A model generated the notes under the pieces. That model did no database searches, was not told the origin of the DNA, and saw only the letters and a program-made list of their open reading frames with translations. Position numbers and translations under genes: made by a program. Shown piece by piece: positions 23,901 through 31,985 of a stretch of DNA of 38,462 nucleotides; the first letter of the stretch is position 1, and every line of letters begins with the position of its first letter. The stretch is from a virus: IMG/VR virus record IMGVR_UViG_3300037110_000058, positions 1 through 38,462 of that record; one strand, written 5' to 3'.

Positions 23901-26900
23901 GTTCCAATTTTCTCCGGCGCTCTTCGCTTTGACAAAGAACACTCCAGCCCTTGCTAACTTATTCTTCACGTCAGCGGGCGCGTCGGTGAGAACCTGCGGG
24001 TCAGTGACCGTCAACCCAATCAACATATTCTCTATCAAGTCTTTGGTTTTAGGTGTGAGATCCCCTTTGCTCTCTCCATTCTGGACGATATATTCTGTCC
24101 GCTTGTTGGGCGCGATAATTCCCGCGTCCACCAGCAACTGAACAATATCAGAGGAGCGAGTTCGCGTTGCCGTGCGCAACGAAATAGGATGTTCTCTTCC
24201 TTGTTTGTCTGTTTCAATATGCGGCAACGACGAGAAAATGTTGTCGAGTCGGTCGAGATACTCCGGCGTGAGCAGCCTGGACATTGCCACGCCTTCTTCT
24301 TCCGCGCTCGAACCTTTCATTGGATCACGGTTTGAGTCTTCGCCGAGCCTTGTCCACTCGATCTCGCTGGTAACAGGCTCATCCAAAAGCCTGTAAACGT
24401 CGTATGGTTCGCCTCCAAACTCTACATTCCCCGCAGCGTCCGAGAGGCCAAACCTGTCAATGCGCGTAGACCGGAAGTTCATCAACTTCTCATGCGCATC
24501 TGAATGAAGCAATCTTGCCCTCTGCCGAATCATCTCCCGGCCATTGCCGCCGACAACTTCGAGGACTGTCGCGCTTCCATCTGCGTCTGGACGCCACGCA
24601 ACCACAGGCGGACCATCCATCGTAAGAGGGGTGTCTGAGTATAGAATCCTGCCATCGGGGTTGGCGCCGTTGACGATCACGTCTACCTGCGCCGATTTAT
24701 CGGTGTCGTAATGGCGCTTCTGGACCTTCTGGTCGTATCCTTCGGTTGGTTCAAAAGTGACAGGGTGGTGAGAGGTGCGCACGGCCTTCGAGGGAAGCAG
24801 GGCGTAATGAGCCTTGAGGCCTTCTGGATGATTTGGGGTAACAATCTCCGTCACGCCGCCAAGAACAATCTTCGGACGAGGCCGACCAGGGGGCGGTGGC
24901 GGAGCTGGATTTTGAACCGACTCCGCGCCCGCCACAACGGCTTCCGCCTTTTGTCGGACGAAATCCGCCGTCTGCCGTGCGGCATCAGCCGCTGCCGCTT
25001 GACCTTGCGTTTGCAGGTCGTCGGCGGCTTGTTGCAGCTCGCTGGATTTATTTGAAAGGTCTACCACCTGCTCAATTACGACGGGCCGTGCCTCTTCCGC
25101 GTTCTCCCTGAAACTGGCCGCGGTCCGCTCCGCCAGTTCCGTCGCGATATGCGCCTGCGCCGCGGCGCGCACCTGACGCATCCGAACCAGAAACTCATTG
25201 ACCGCCGGCGTCCGCGTCCGCTCCGGCAATGCCTTCACATCTTTTTCGATCCTGAAAAGGTCTGCTGGTGAGTGGACTTCCCCGAGGCCCATCTTCGACG
25301 CCTGCTCCGAAAGTCCCTTGCTAACCCGGCTCACCTCATCCAGCGACGGCGAGCGCCCGGTTTCCGACGCAGTGATTGCCGCCGCAAGTTCGCTGTGATG
25401 GCTGTCACGCTCCTCTGTGACCATTTGCACAGCAAGGTCTTCGTCCATCGACCGGCGAATTGAGTCGCGCTGGTCCATGCGTAGACTGGCGCGCTGCCGC
25501 ATCAGGCCCGCCGCGTCCATGTTGGCAATGTCGATATGCTGGCCGGTACGCATCCGCTCGGTCAGGTCCACCGTCATGAAGGAGTGAACCTTTTCCGGCT
25601 TCGTGCGCAGATAGTCGGCCAGCGCCGCGGCGCGCATCTCGGCGGGAAGCGCGTCGAAAGATTTCCCGATGAACCGCTCGGTGTGCTCATTGAGGTCGCG
25701 GCTGGTTTCAGGGTCCGCTTTAAGCACGGAATCGATGTTGCTGCGCGCGAGGATGAGTTTGGCTGTGCCGGCGGCAATGTCCGCGCCCGGTGCCAGCGGC
25801 TGCTGGTCGCCTGTGGGGTTGCGCGCCAGGTACTGCTTGACCGCGGCATCGGCCAGGTCCGCGTGCTTCACATCGGAGAGGTGCCGCTCGTAGGCCGGAG
25901 TCTTCTTGAAGGCTTCCCATTGCTCGGGGTGACTCTTTTCCAGCCAGGCCGCGGCGAGCTTCTGGCGATCGACAGGCAGCGAGGTGAACGACTGGTCAAA
26001 CTTCTGCTCAGAAAGTTCTTGCACGGCGCGCTCGGCGGCTGTGACCTGGGCGTGCTCTTCGGGTGTGGGCTCTGCGGCAGCGGCGCGGCGGTCGACGACC
26101 GGGATGGCTGGTTCTGGACGCTCAGGATCGTACCGCTGGCCCGATTCGCGCTCAGTAGTCTTGCGCAGGCCGGTGACGGGCAGGTTCTCGGCGGTGCGGC
26201 TCTCGACGACACCGAATCCTCGCTGTTCCTCTTGTGGGATGATTACGTCTGCGCGGATAGCGAATTCTTGTAAATCCAAATCCTTCTGCTGCTGGCGCGC
26301 GGCTGTCTCCCGGCGAAGCGCATCCTGCTTATAGGCCTCTTCCCTCGTTTTGCGCTCGATAATCTGGCGAGTGAGTTTCTTGGCAGCTTCCAGGCGCTGC
26401 TGGCGAACCTCTTCCGTGGTCAGCTCGGCGGCCTCCGCTCCAGCTTTGGCCGCACGCGGGTCGATGCCAACCTTTTTGATTAGCGGACGCCCCTCTGCGT
26501 CTTTCCCTTCTCTGTGGAAGAATCGCGGAGCCACTCGCTTCTGATTGAGCTTCGCAACCTCTTGATACACCCGTTGATACACCCGCTTCTTGAATCGCGG
26601 GTTGGCGTCCTCAACCACCTCATAAAGAACAGAGGCTTTCTCGTTTGGAGTCAGGTCGCCGAACTTCTTCTCGTAGGCTTCCTGCGCCTTGTCGTTGAGA
26701 ATGGCAGTGGTGTCGCGATTTTGGAAGGCGTCCACGCCCTCTCTGATCTTGCCTTCACCGTAACCCATCGCAGCAATGACGGCGATGTTTCCGAGCATCC
26801 CACCCCAGGCTTCCGAACTGGCTCCTGCATCGCCCTTTGCGGCAGCCTCTGATGCTCCCGCAATCCCCTCGACGCCACTCTTCGCGATGTCGGCCTGGAA

Positions 26901-27899
26901 CACCAAACCCATCGGCTTCGAGATAGACTCTGGGGCCATGTAGATAGCGGCCAGAGAATAGATGTTATCAATGCTGGTCATGCCCTCGACAGACTTAGTG
27001 AAGCCGGTCACGCCGCGAGAAAACTTACTTTTGCTGTTTGGGTCAAATACTTTCTGGAAGGCCGCGCTGCCGCTGACGTTCACAAGTAGAGTCTCGAAGG
27101 TTTTCGCAATCTCTTGCTGGAGGCCGAGAGTTTGCTGGGCTTGCGCATCACCCTTCGCTGCTTGTTTCTGCAACATCACCTGCGGGTCAAGGTCGGTTCC
27201 GCCGATAATCGCTGGCGGGATGTTAGGCATTCCCCCAGGGCCACTGCCTCCAAGGAACAAGTCATACATGGCCGAGGAACCTTTTTTAGTTCGACGCCAC
27301 CATGCAGACTCGTGAATTGGCTCTGGCTCCTTTGTTGGCGCAGGCGGCGCGGCCTGCATATCCCATCGCTCAGCGCCATACACTTCACGCTGTAGTCTCT
27401 CGTCAATGGCGCGCGCATCTTTTACTGCGCCCGCGGCTGGACCATGTTTTACGTAATCCCAGACTCCGTTTGACGTAGCGCCCCTAGATGCACTCCGTAA
27501 GTTTTTCTCATAAGCGCTAAGATCGTCGCGGTAACGTTTTTCGTCCGCTTCTGTGACAAAGTTGGTGTGACCATAAGCGCCGAACGGCGCAATAGCGGCG
27601 ACGTGCGGAACCTTACTGAATGGAACCTGCTTTACTTGGCCGTTGATCTTGACGGCGTAGGTTCCCTCTTGGCTCGGGTTCTCTTCGATTTTGGACAGGT
27701 TGCCGGTTGGCGCTGGCGCGGCTGGCTTCTGTATCTTCGCTAATTTGGAGTTCACGAGATCAGCGAACTTGTCTTTGCGACCGCCTTCAATCTTGCGAAG
27801 TTTCTTGTTTACGAGATCAGCGAAGGCATCTTTACCCTCACCACTCTGAGGTGCGGTGGGCGCGGGCGGAGTGGCGGTATTCGTCTGAGTGTCGGCCAT
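17904..27899 (-). CDS. Giant polyvalent virion-type protein: ParB-like, metallopeptidase and SF2 helicase domains
   Basis: This protein has 3,331 residues in one frame. It opens with two copies of FADLVN-x-KL-x-KI (residues ~25-57). Two copies of a ~40-residue helical repeat lie at about 635 and 743 (both SF..LP..R...A..L). A ParB-like domain follows at ~1030-1180 (LLPSKAVRTSHHP, then VVGGNGREMIRQRARLL). A zincin HEMAHYIRR lies near 1622, with a possible third ligand Glu in EERFADAF. An SF2 helicase spans ~2000-2450: Walker A APAGAGKTW near 2016, FVLFDESAEA near 2108, YSSATPYS near 2138 and GTARPWRYGS near 2404. The C-terminal ~800 residues are mostly helical. This matches phage polyvalent proteins that are injected with DNA to protect or process it. 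It follows two probable internal proteins. Confidence 0.88.
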   Translation of the reverse strand: MADTQTNTATPPAPTAPQSGEGKDAFADLVNKKLRKIEGGRKDKFADLVNSKLAKIQKPAAPAPTGNLSKIEENPSQEGTYAVKINGQVKQVPFSKVPHVAAIAPFGAYGHTNFVTEADEKRYRDDLSAYEKNLRSASRGATSNGVWDYVKHGPAAGAVKDARAIDERLQREVYGAERWDMQAAPPAPTKEPEPIHESAWWRRTKKGSSAMYDLFLGGSGPGGMPNIPPAIIGGTDLDPQVMLQKQAAKGDAQAQQTLGLQQEIAKTFETLLVNVSGSAAFQKVFDPNSKSKFSRGVTGFTKSVEGMTSIDNIYSLAAIYMAPESISKPMGLVFQADIAKSGVEGIAGASEAAAKGDAGASSEAWGGMLGNIAVIAAMGYGEGKIREGVDAFQNRDTTAILNDKAQEAYEKKFGDLTPNEKASVLYEVVEDANPRFKKRVYQRVYQEVAKLNQKRVAPRFFHREGKDAEGRPLIKKVGIDPRAAKAGAEAAELTTEEVRQQRLEAAKKLTRQIIERKTREEAYKQDALRRETAARQQQKDLDLQEFAIRADVIIPQEEQRGFGVVESRTAENLPVTGLRKTTERESGQRYDPERPEPAIPVVDRRAAAAEPTPEEHAQVTAAERAVQELSEQKFDQSFTSLPVDRQKLAAAWLEKSHPEQWEAFKKTPAYERHLSDVKHADLADAAVKQYLARNPTGDQQPLAPGADIAAGTAKLILARSNIDSVLKADPETSRDLNEHTERFIGKSFDALPAEMRAAALADYLRTKPEKVHSFMTVDLTERMRTGQHIDIANMDAAGLMRQRASLRMDQRDSIRRSMDEDLAVQMVTEERDSHHSELAAAITASETGRSPSLDEVSRVSKGLSEQASKMGLGEVHSPADLFRIEKDVKALPERTRTPAVNEFLVRMRQVRAAAQAHIATELAERTAASFRENAEEARPVVIEQVVDLSNKSSELQQAADDLQTQGQAAAADAARQTADFVRQKAEAVVAGAESVQNPAPPPPPGRPRPKIVLGGVTEIVTPNHPEGLKAHYALLPSKAVRTSHHPVTFEPTEGYDQKVQKRHYDTDKSAQVDVIVNGANPDGRILYSDTPLTMDGPPVVAWRPDADGSATVLEVVGGNGREMIRQRARLLHSDAHEKLMNFRSTRIDRFGLSDAAGNVEFGGEPYDVYRLLDEPVTSEIEWTRLGEDSNRDPMKGSSAEEEGVAMSRLLTPEYLDRLDNIFSSLPHIETDKQGREHPISLRTATRTRSSDIVQLLVDAGIIAPNKRTEYIVQNGESKGDLTPKTKDLIENMLIGLTVTDPQVLTDAPADVKNKLARAGVFFVKAKSAGENWNLASYNTDAVRLYTKADAMSYRLSRLRGTSEATSKGAGSSSLIEKYLYTGNYEDKNGLNAEQGDLSLDSFSFADGQSLGHPETDAVTAMAMALEQTPREYALMLAKYADRTKPSMFGAEHPADVFNAEIAGKFKNGEGNPLRVIPEEWGAVAPMPEAVKAAIEDARGPLPVEPEVHAETVVADVMPDSSSVVEALPEGPRSVRELRKALAAHSEINKDIETTEKITQMFEHILPTALGEFMEDILGNRRLTYVFGGEDSEAPKSSGYFMMLNEAQAMIHLCDTADSSTYLHEMAHYIRRFMKPEYQAIANKFVGFVPGEGREWSPEQEERFADAFVHYYHDGGIKRGNAEGTKKMEGVFAHISRAMQSIYNSVRTFANGPGNKELDAMFDEWHDWSTAERKPFIKRVDIDAIAEFADKVEIPKEAKVIEKSARPVSGKTQDVVFTDEKLAKAFLKRNAKKIGYYEMLKVKGEETTYIRVGSLSMKLRQPGLNETIELARKARSIEDDLKRENNPERRALLRGQLNNIEDKLRGSTSIIGAGKPEPKDTSIIQLVHGVSEMPRLDEPTTPAQAVTVQQVRGDPTAVSLGESSPRKTKTGKIAEPSKNPLADVPAASLQAPKRPRGTPVVDPDVWRGHVEALGLPEGTPPPTVRLDPDVREMMIYPGQAEAAEGSLSALQHQDATILAAPAGAGKTWLLSAIAHHLLGDGGEKVGLLVTKSRNLIEDDDGYMDVARKFGIDVDNLPSDMSQLQTGMYATTYTSIRGDKDVLSVPWDFVLFDESAEASNWEEAEQGKAVTLLGHVAKKVVYSSATPYSKIMQIGYMHKLGLWPKGGFPQWAKQFGLVESGPNEYSSRSTPEQLAKLRQQLIERGQWQTLYKDMTGVEARVALVPQTEEVRAGVRSIRAAFAKAGAAFQKAGMSKYITPVKGHEVIYLKRYLTAARLPNVIKLAKDLSEKGWSPIMFTEYRSPAEEGMEFFNELPAGLGAEINKMLPPLPNVVEKMREAFGDKIAIFAGPHNAVRAGELKAFQAGEKDAMYMSFAAGSIGANAQDKIGTKPRAALFIDVPWSPVMLEQGTARPWRYGSKSNVAMYFFTSDSLPEMKTLATKTLPRMRSLKAAVYGEKYESDVSKAFRDAAGIPAEVRDFMQDEEKPDAADFEQDGKGVSYTHIDDVEIPSAAKAKNKGMKYKGKGEKLHQGPKDEDPFERLGSAAWDGLFGKLKKLSAPEARAVTANEGVIRLEAEEAGRAAMGSGESAENAATRKTRDMANDIRLFMDNSDALYHGKKSIQRKAKAAQELGWSVFTSGYRVIEKVYRRAGLKEDGQEMRRRRTDWILTKGGYQGRLQTAFHGIIEGHKLSEKDIETMSRVVENRALPGYVYDAKMLKVVPDIPERIVNAAFEYRNLMRDIRRTFASVGSVVVYFEDGMQKHRPYSAIEDDPYYFHRIYDWNKEYKSINAETGKVERHTLGEIMNMDPADIKREKLVDRFADEHGISRNKAQAFFDKNDRGIRLQGNAERAREFDIPLYERGRRSIERYIDQVSSVLASTEVHGQFREKTEPLLNKLSHGDASIIDRILTSDMDPVHLPEVDKEVLGTTSTIVITGKMLWSPIKVGTHIWRAAADANTRSLFFGLMRGMTHPKELVQRAMDCNALLDYTQSAYMREIGLKRESIGNKFLRFNGFNFEIQMSRIFLAATGRAFFERYAYPELVKDPTNTALRRKLRNLWGFSDEHLDNIIKNGYGPDDVRRMELGLANNIVGGGYASELPPIFRPDKNASPTMIHLNTLFRCTQMLHQYMIKTANQVGDRVFDEMKEEGFKSSDTYKQLLRFAFNAGLAGFALNQLIYQRHRLVGSPEAEIEKRRNEWLAAHPASSEALWWAMANYTMAIGLQGPSSLFQAMATHNAKDHAKLAGRHGLTKDVAAQVMGIPGQDMEAFSTATEDMVNTTADTGKHKLSVDDRRKNIIKRLLAEEVVGTNLLPGMAPKKVEPSHHGRRHKTTSRF

Positions 27900-27901
27900 G
27901 G

Positions 27902-29713
27902 CTATTTGATTGTACCGCCTTGCGCCTTGAAGTCTGCATCATCGGCAAGTTGCTTTGCTTCGGCATCGGTCAATTTGATTGTTCCGTGAAGTTGCCCGTG
28001 CTGGTAGATTTTGCGCTCTCGTGGCTCATCGCTTTTACCGCCCTGCGACGCCGGAGACGAGGCCGGCGCCGCTGACGGTGCGGCTGCGGCCTGTGGCGAT
28101 CCAGGCGATGCGCCGCCTCCCGCCGGAGCTGCTGTTTTGGCTAAGATAGGTTTCATCCTGCGCAGAGCAGCCCCCCTATCTTTTTTCTCAATAACCCCAT
28201 TTTTTGGGTCCGAGAGGACGTTCATTATCTGCCGCTGAAGGTCGCGCTCCATTTTGGTGAGGGAAACTGGACTATCTTTCTTGTCGTCAAGTGGAAGGTT
28301 TCCCGAATATCCTCCATCTTTGCGTGGAGGCTCTACGGTATCCCTATAGTGATACTCTCCATCGTCATCCTTGCCTACAATGTTTGCCAGTGCGTCATCG
28401 AAATCAGCAAGCCCTTTGTATTCCGAAGATTCTCTCAGATTATTGATTGCTGTCTTCAAGACCTTGCTATCAAATTCTTGCTGTTTTTCGGGGTCTTTTA
28501 AGTGAGAAAGTTCCCCTAAATTCCCTTCGTGAGAGATGGTCGCGCCGAATTCCTTCTGGCTTGCCAAGCTGTCGATTTGTTCGTCGGATAGTTCTGGAAA
28601 CTCGTGCTTAAGCCTGGCCTTGACAGCCTCTATGTTGTTCTTTCCGCCACCCGCGCCGCCGGTCCCGCTGCCGGTCCCGGTCTTCGTCACCTTGACCGTG
28701 CCGTCATCCAAAACGGTAATTACCGCCCCGGTCTTCTGGTTGTACCACTGCTTCTCGGTAGCATCCTTCTCGAAGCCGCCAAGCCTCAACATCTCATGGT
28801 CCTGCTGTGTGAGTTTGTATTTGGGATCAGCCTGAATCCGGCCAACCACATCGTCGGCTGCCACCAGCACGGCATCGCCCGGCTTGGGCTCTTTGATCTT
28901 CGGCGGATTCACCACATCGTAGGCCTGCTTGTACTGCGCGACCAACTGCTTCTCAGAATCAGCCCACTGATCTTGCGGCTTGTTTTGAATCTGCGCGATC
29001 TGCGGGCCGAGCTTGGAGATCGTAGATCGCGCCTGCAACTCGTCCGTCTGCAACCCCTGCGCCGTCCCCTGATTTGTGCGCTGCTGCTGCGCCTGCGGCG
29101 TGTAGAACCGGGCAACCTGCGCGAGAACCGGCGGCCCAGCCTGCATGGACACCTGATGCAGCGCCTGAGCCTTCTCCTGCGGTGTCGAGGCTGGGTTCGA
29201 GAGAACGGCTGCCGGCGGGAGTTGCTGCCCGTCTTTGCCCTTCCCCTTCTTTTTCTTGCCGCCTTCCTGCTGGTCGATGAGTTGGCCACGGAAGTCCTGC
29301 AGCGCGCCCCATGAACCGTTCACCGCGGACTGTGCCGACTTGAACGCATCCGAGTTCTGAGGAATGCCCGCCGAGGCCAACTGGTACAGCCGCTGGGCAT
29401 CCTGATTGTAGGAGTTCTGCAGATCGTCCGACTTGCGCTTGAGTTTCATCGCCTGCTGCGCGTTGACCATATTCCGGCCCTGCACGTAGCCACGGAGAAT
29501 GCCGTCGGCCAGGTAGGCAATTGCCCCGCCATGCGTCACGGCTCCGAGATTCTGCGGAGGCTGTTGCTGTTGCGGTGGCAGTTGAATCTGGGGCTTTTGC
29601 GGAATAGATGGCGCGTCCACTGTAGGGTAAGGGGAGTCGGCAGTGTTGTAGGTGGGCAGATCCTGCGCAGCAGGAGCAGCGGCCATGCTGTCGTCTTGTT
29701 CGTCTTGAGCCAC
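27902..29713 (-). CDS. Low-complexity probable internal/ejection virion protein
   Basis: This 603-residue protein is Gln/Pro/Ala-rich. It has a Gln/Pro-rich N-terminus (residues ~40-55), helical Gln/Ala-rich stretches (100-260), a Gly-rich hinge near 350 (TGTGSGTGGAGGGK), an acidic middle and an Ala/Pro-rich C-terminus before a small domain (KIYQHGQLHGTIKLTDAEAK). Such composition is typical of podovirus internal proteins that exit the capsid before the DNA. No enzymatic motif is seen. The start at ATG 29713 and the stop 2 bp before the giant gene point to a shared operon, and its product may act together with the giant protein. Confidence 0.65.
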   Translation of the reverse strand: MAQDEQDDSMAAAPAAQDLPTYNTADSPYPTVDAPSIPQKPQIQLPPQQQQPPQNLGAVTHGGAIAYLADGILRGYVQGRNMVNAQQAMKLKRKSDDLQNSYNQDAQRLYQLASAGIPQNSDAFKSAQSAVNGSWGALQDFRGQLIDQQEGGKKKKGKGKDGQQLPPAAVLSNPASTPQEKAQALHQVSMQAGPPVLAQVARFYTPQAQQQRTNQGTAQGLQTDELQARSTISKLGPQIAQIQNKPQDQWADSEKQLVAQYKQAYDVVNPPKIKEPKPGDAVLVAADDVVGRIQADPKYKLTQQDHEMLRLGGFEKDATEKQWYNQKTGAVITVLDDGTVKVTKTGTGSGTGGAGGGKNNIEAVKARLKHEFPELSDEQIDSLASQKEFGATISHEGNLGELSHLKDPEKQQEFDSKVLKTAINNLRESSEYKGLADFDDALANIVGKDDDGEYHYRDTVEPPRKDGGYSGNLPLDDKKDSPVSLTKMERDLQRQIMNVLSDPKNGVIEKKDRGAALRRMKPILAKTAAPAGGGASPGSPQAAAAPSAAPASSPASQGGKSDEPRERKIYQHGQLHGTIKLTDAEAKQLADDADFKAQGGTIK

Positions 29714-29721
29714 GAGTCCTC

Positions 29722-30495
29722 CTATGCCAAGAATGATGCTGCTCCACCACCGTCTGCTACTCCGCCACTATAGTCCATGCCGAGATCGTTAGCCCCGGTC
29801 ATACCTGAAACTGCTCCATTTCCACCTTGAGCACCGATGTTGCCAAAATTATCTGCAGGCATTGCCTGTGAAGGACTTTGCCCAGCCATAGACGGATTCT
29901 GTTTTCCGCCCGTCATCAAGTCCTGAGTGAACGAATTATAAGCTCCCAGCGTTTGGCCTTTCTGTTGCATATTCTGCTGGATGATGCCGCCCTGAATACC
30001 GGCAGCCCCTGTATATCCTTGATTCGCCGCCCCGTATCCAGATATTGCTTCGCCGTTCATCGAGGTACTCTCGCCAATTCCTTGCGCGCCCAGTTTCGCC
30101 AGAGCGTTGAACGACCCCAGGTATCCTTGAGACGCGATTTTTCCGACCTGCTCTCCCTGTTTTACGTCAGCATTTTCCAGCGCAAGCGCTTTGGTTCCGC
30201 CTGCCGGGGAGTTGTTCATGATATTGTCTTTGGCGCCGGCTGTGGCTTGAGCAATCTGCTGCGCGGCGGGAGCAGTGGCGTTCGAAATAGCGTAGGGATC
30301 CCCTGAAGCTAAGGTTTGATAAAAATTTTGAGCTGCGACAAACCCGGGATTTGACTCGTTGAAAAGTGTGTTGGCCTGGGAATTTTGCTGTGATGCGAGT
30401 GCGGTCAGTGCATCAGCATTAGAAGTCACCGCATTGGCACTGGTAGTCTCTGACGCCTGAAGAGAAGCATCCTGACTGGTTGCACTTTTTCCCAT
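29722..30495 (-). CDS. Probable ejection/internal virion protein, Ala/Gly/Gln/Asn-rich
   Basis: This 257-residue protein has strong bias to A, G, Q, N and S, and few charged residues. The N-terminal region contains TANALTALASQQ-like helical pieces and NPGFVAAQNFYQTLASGD, a pattern recalling the DNA-injection proteins of P22-like phages. The Gly-rich C-terminal half (SGYGAANQGYTGAAG, GGVADGGGAAS) probably remains unfolded. ATG 30495 has GTAGGAG upstream. It precedes the 603-residue protein in the late operon. Function is inferred from composition and place. Confidence 0.6.
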   Translation of the reverse strand: MGKSATSQDASLQASETTSANAVTSNADALTALASQQNSQANTLFNESNPGFVAAQNFYQTLASGDPYAISNATAPAAQQIAQATAGAKDNIMNNSPAGGTKALALENADVKQGEQVGKIASQGYLGSFNALAKLGAQGIGESTSMNGEAISGYGAANQGYTGAAGIQGGIIQQNMQQKGQTLGAYNSFTQDLMTGGKQNPSMAGQSPSQAMPADNFGNIGAQGGNGAVSGMTGANDLGMDYSGGVADGGGAASFLA

Positions 30496-30583
30496 CTCGC
30501 CACACTCCTACGGCGAAATGATAGCAGGACTGGCGGGCCGGGGAACTGGCTTGCGGGAGATGATTTTCAGGATTTTGCGGCGC

Positions 30584-31783
30584 TCAAAAGGGAAGTTCTG
30601 GCTGTAAATCGTCCTCGGTTGCCGCCACAACCTCGCACCTGCATCCAGGGAATCGGCGCTCGAAGACCTCGAATTGCACGGCAACCGCCTCGGCCGTCCG
30701 CTCCACGATCTTGTCGCGCAGCAGCGCGCCGTCCTCGCCGAACGCTTGGACGACGACCAGATCCTCGACGGCGACCGGCGCGGTGCGCTCTGCTTCGGGA
30801 ATGACCTCATCGACTTCCGGCCACTGTACATCAATTACGGGCGCGGGCGGAACCAAACGCGGCTGCGGAATAATCTTGAGCGGTCCAACTTGAGCTTCTT
30901 CGACCTGCCGTGGATTGAAGAAGTAGATGCCCGCCCCGTTCTCCCCTTGCGCGATCACCTTCAGGTCCATGCCCGCAGGAATCCCCGGCACGTAGGTCGA
31001 ACTGTACGGGAAGAAGACCGCGGCAATCTCGCCGGCAGCCAGCCGGGCCACCTGCTCGTCGATAGCCTCGCGGGTATCGTCGGCGGCTGGATACTCGACG
31101 ACCGGCTCGACAGCCACAGGCGCTAGAGTATCGACCTCTGCCGCCCGATACTGCTTGACCAGGAAGTCGGCCACGTAATCCTCGAAGTCCGTGCGCAGCA
31201 GCGTCGAGATGATCCCCGTCGCCAGTTTGTTGCCCTTCAACTGGTAGTAGGGAATGGCACCGTCCACTTTGAATCCAAACTTCGCCATGAACCGGGCGGT
31301 GAGCAGGTTCTCCTCGTAGCGGATTCCGTGCAAGGCGACAATATCGAGTTCCTTGAAGAGATAGGCGAGGCCCAGCATGGTGACGATCTCTTGGTCGGAT
31401 GTGCCCCATGCGTCTCGAAAAAAACCATAACCACCGAAGAGACTCTTCTCCGTGTGGGGGAAACCGCAAGAGATGACCGAAAAAGCAAATCCGAGTTCGT
31501 GAAACTTATCGCCCTCCCATCGGCCAAGGATTATAAGATATGAGCGCGAGACGAGATAGGCGACGATAGAGTTGAAGTCGGATGCGGGGTTGCCGCCAAA
31601 AAGAGCGTCGAGTATTCCGTTCCCAGACCGGCGCTTGGACTCGCGACAGCGATTGTACAGATGGCCAAGATAGTCGTCGGGGAAGAGATCGGCGTTCTTC
31701 TTGTCGTAGCGGATGGCTTGAAGGTCGCCGAGGCGGTAACCGTCTTCTTTCAAGGCCAAGAGAACGTCAACTTCATCCGCCAT
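30584..31783 (-). CDS. GNAT-like N-acetyltransferase-fold virion-module protein
   Basis: This 399-residue protein starts at ATG 31783, overlapping the preceding gene by 11 nt. Residues ~70-210 look like a GNAT fold: YLIILGRWEGDKFHELGFAF, GYGFFRDAW, then IVTMLGLAYLFKELDIVALHG and the late helix/strand LLTARFMAKFGFKVDGAIPYY. The classic Q/RxxGxG/A acetyl-CoA loop is not clear, so it may be an inactive relative. The C-terminal 180 residues are acidic and Pro/Val-rich. GNAT-like proteins occur in the structural module of many podoviruses; their target is unknown. Confidence 0.55.
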   Translation of the reverse strand: MADEVDVLLALKEDGYRLGDLQAIRYDKKNADLFPDDYLGHLYNRCRESKRRSGNGILDALFGGNPASDFNSIVAYLVSRSYLIILGRWEGDKFHELGFAFSVISCGFPHTEKSLFGGYGFFRDAWGTSDQEIVTMLGLAYLFKELDIVALHGIRYEENLLTARFMAKFGFKVDGAIPYYQLKGNKLATGIISTLLRTDFEDYVADFLVKQYRAAEVDTLAPVAVEPVVEYPAADDTREAIDEQVARLAAGEIAAVFFPYSSTYVPGIPAGMDLKVIAQGENGAGIYFFNPRQVEEAQVGPLKIIPQPRLVPPAPVIDVQWPEVDEVIPEAERTAPVAVEDLVVVQAFGEDGALLRDKIVERTAEAVAVQFEVFERRFPGCRCEVVAATEDDLQPELPF

Positions 31784-31985
31784 ACACCACCATCGCTTTC
31801 GGACCTTCCTTGACCAACGCCTGTGTAGGCTTGCGATTCCATGGTAAGTCGGCCATATCCCACGAGACGAAAGCAACTTGCGCCGGTCCTTCAAAGAGAA
31901 TCCGATTACCAATCTGACGGCGCATGAAGATCGTCCCATTACCGTTCTTGAAGTAACTCTCGCGGACTTCGACAAGGCCTTCCAT
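31773..31985 (-). CDS. Small protein, 70 residues
   Basis: ATG 31985 shares its A with the upstream stop (TGATG) and has GGAGG upstream; a GTG one codon earlier is an alternative. The product is strand-rich (GTIFMRRQIG, GPAQVAFVSWD) and could be a single beta domain. No family is recognised. Its stop lies inside the start of the GNAT-like gene, so the two are translationally coupled. Confidence 0.6.
   Translation of the reverse strand: MEGLVEVRESYFKNGNGTIFMRRQIGNRILFEGPAQVAFVSWDMADLPWNRKPTQALVKEGPKAMVVYGG

Noticed and set aside
25536-26273. Rightward open frame of 245 codons
   Set aside because: Antisense to the giant protein within its helical repeat region; high-GC third positions keep the opposite frame open.
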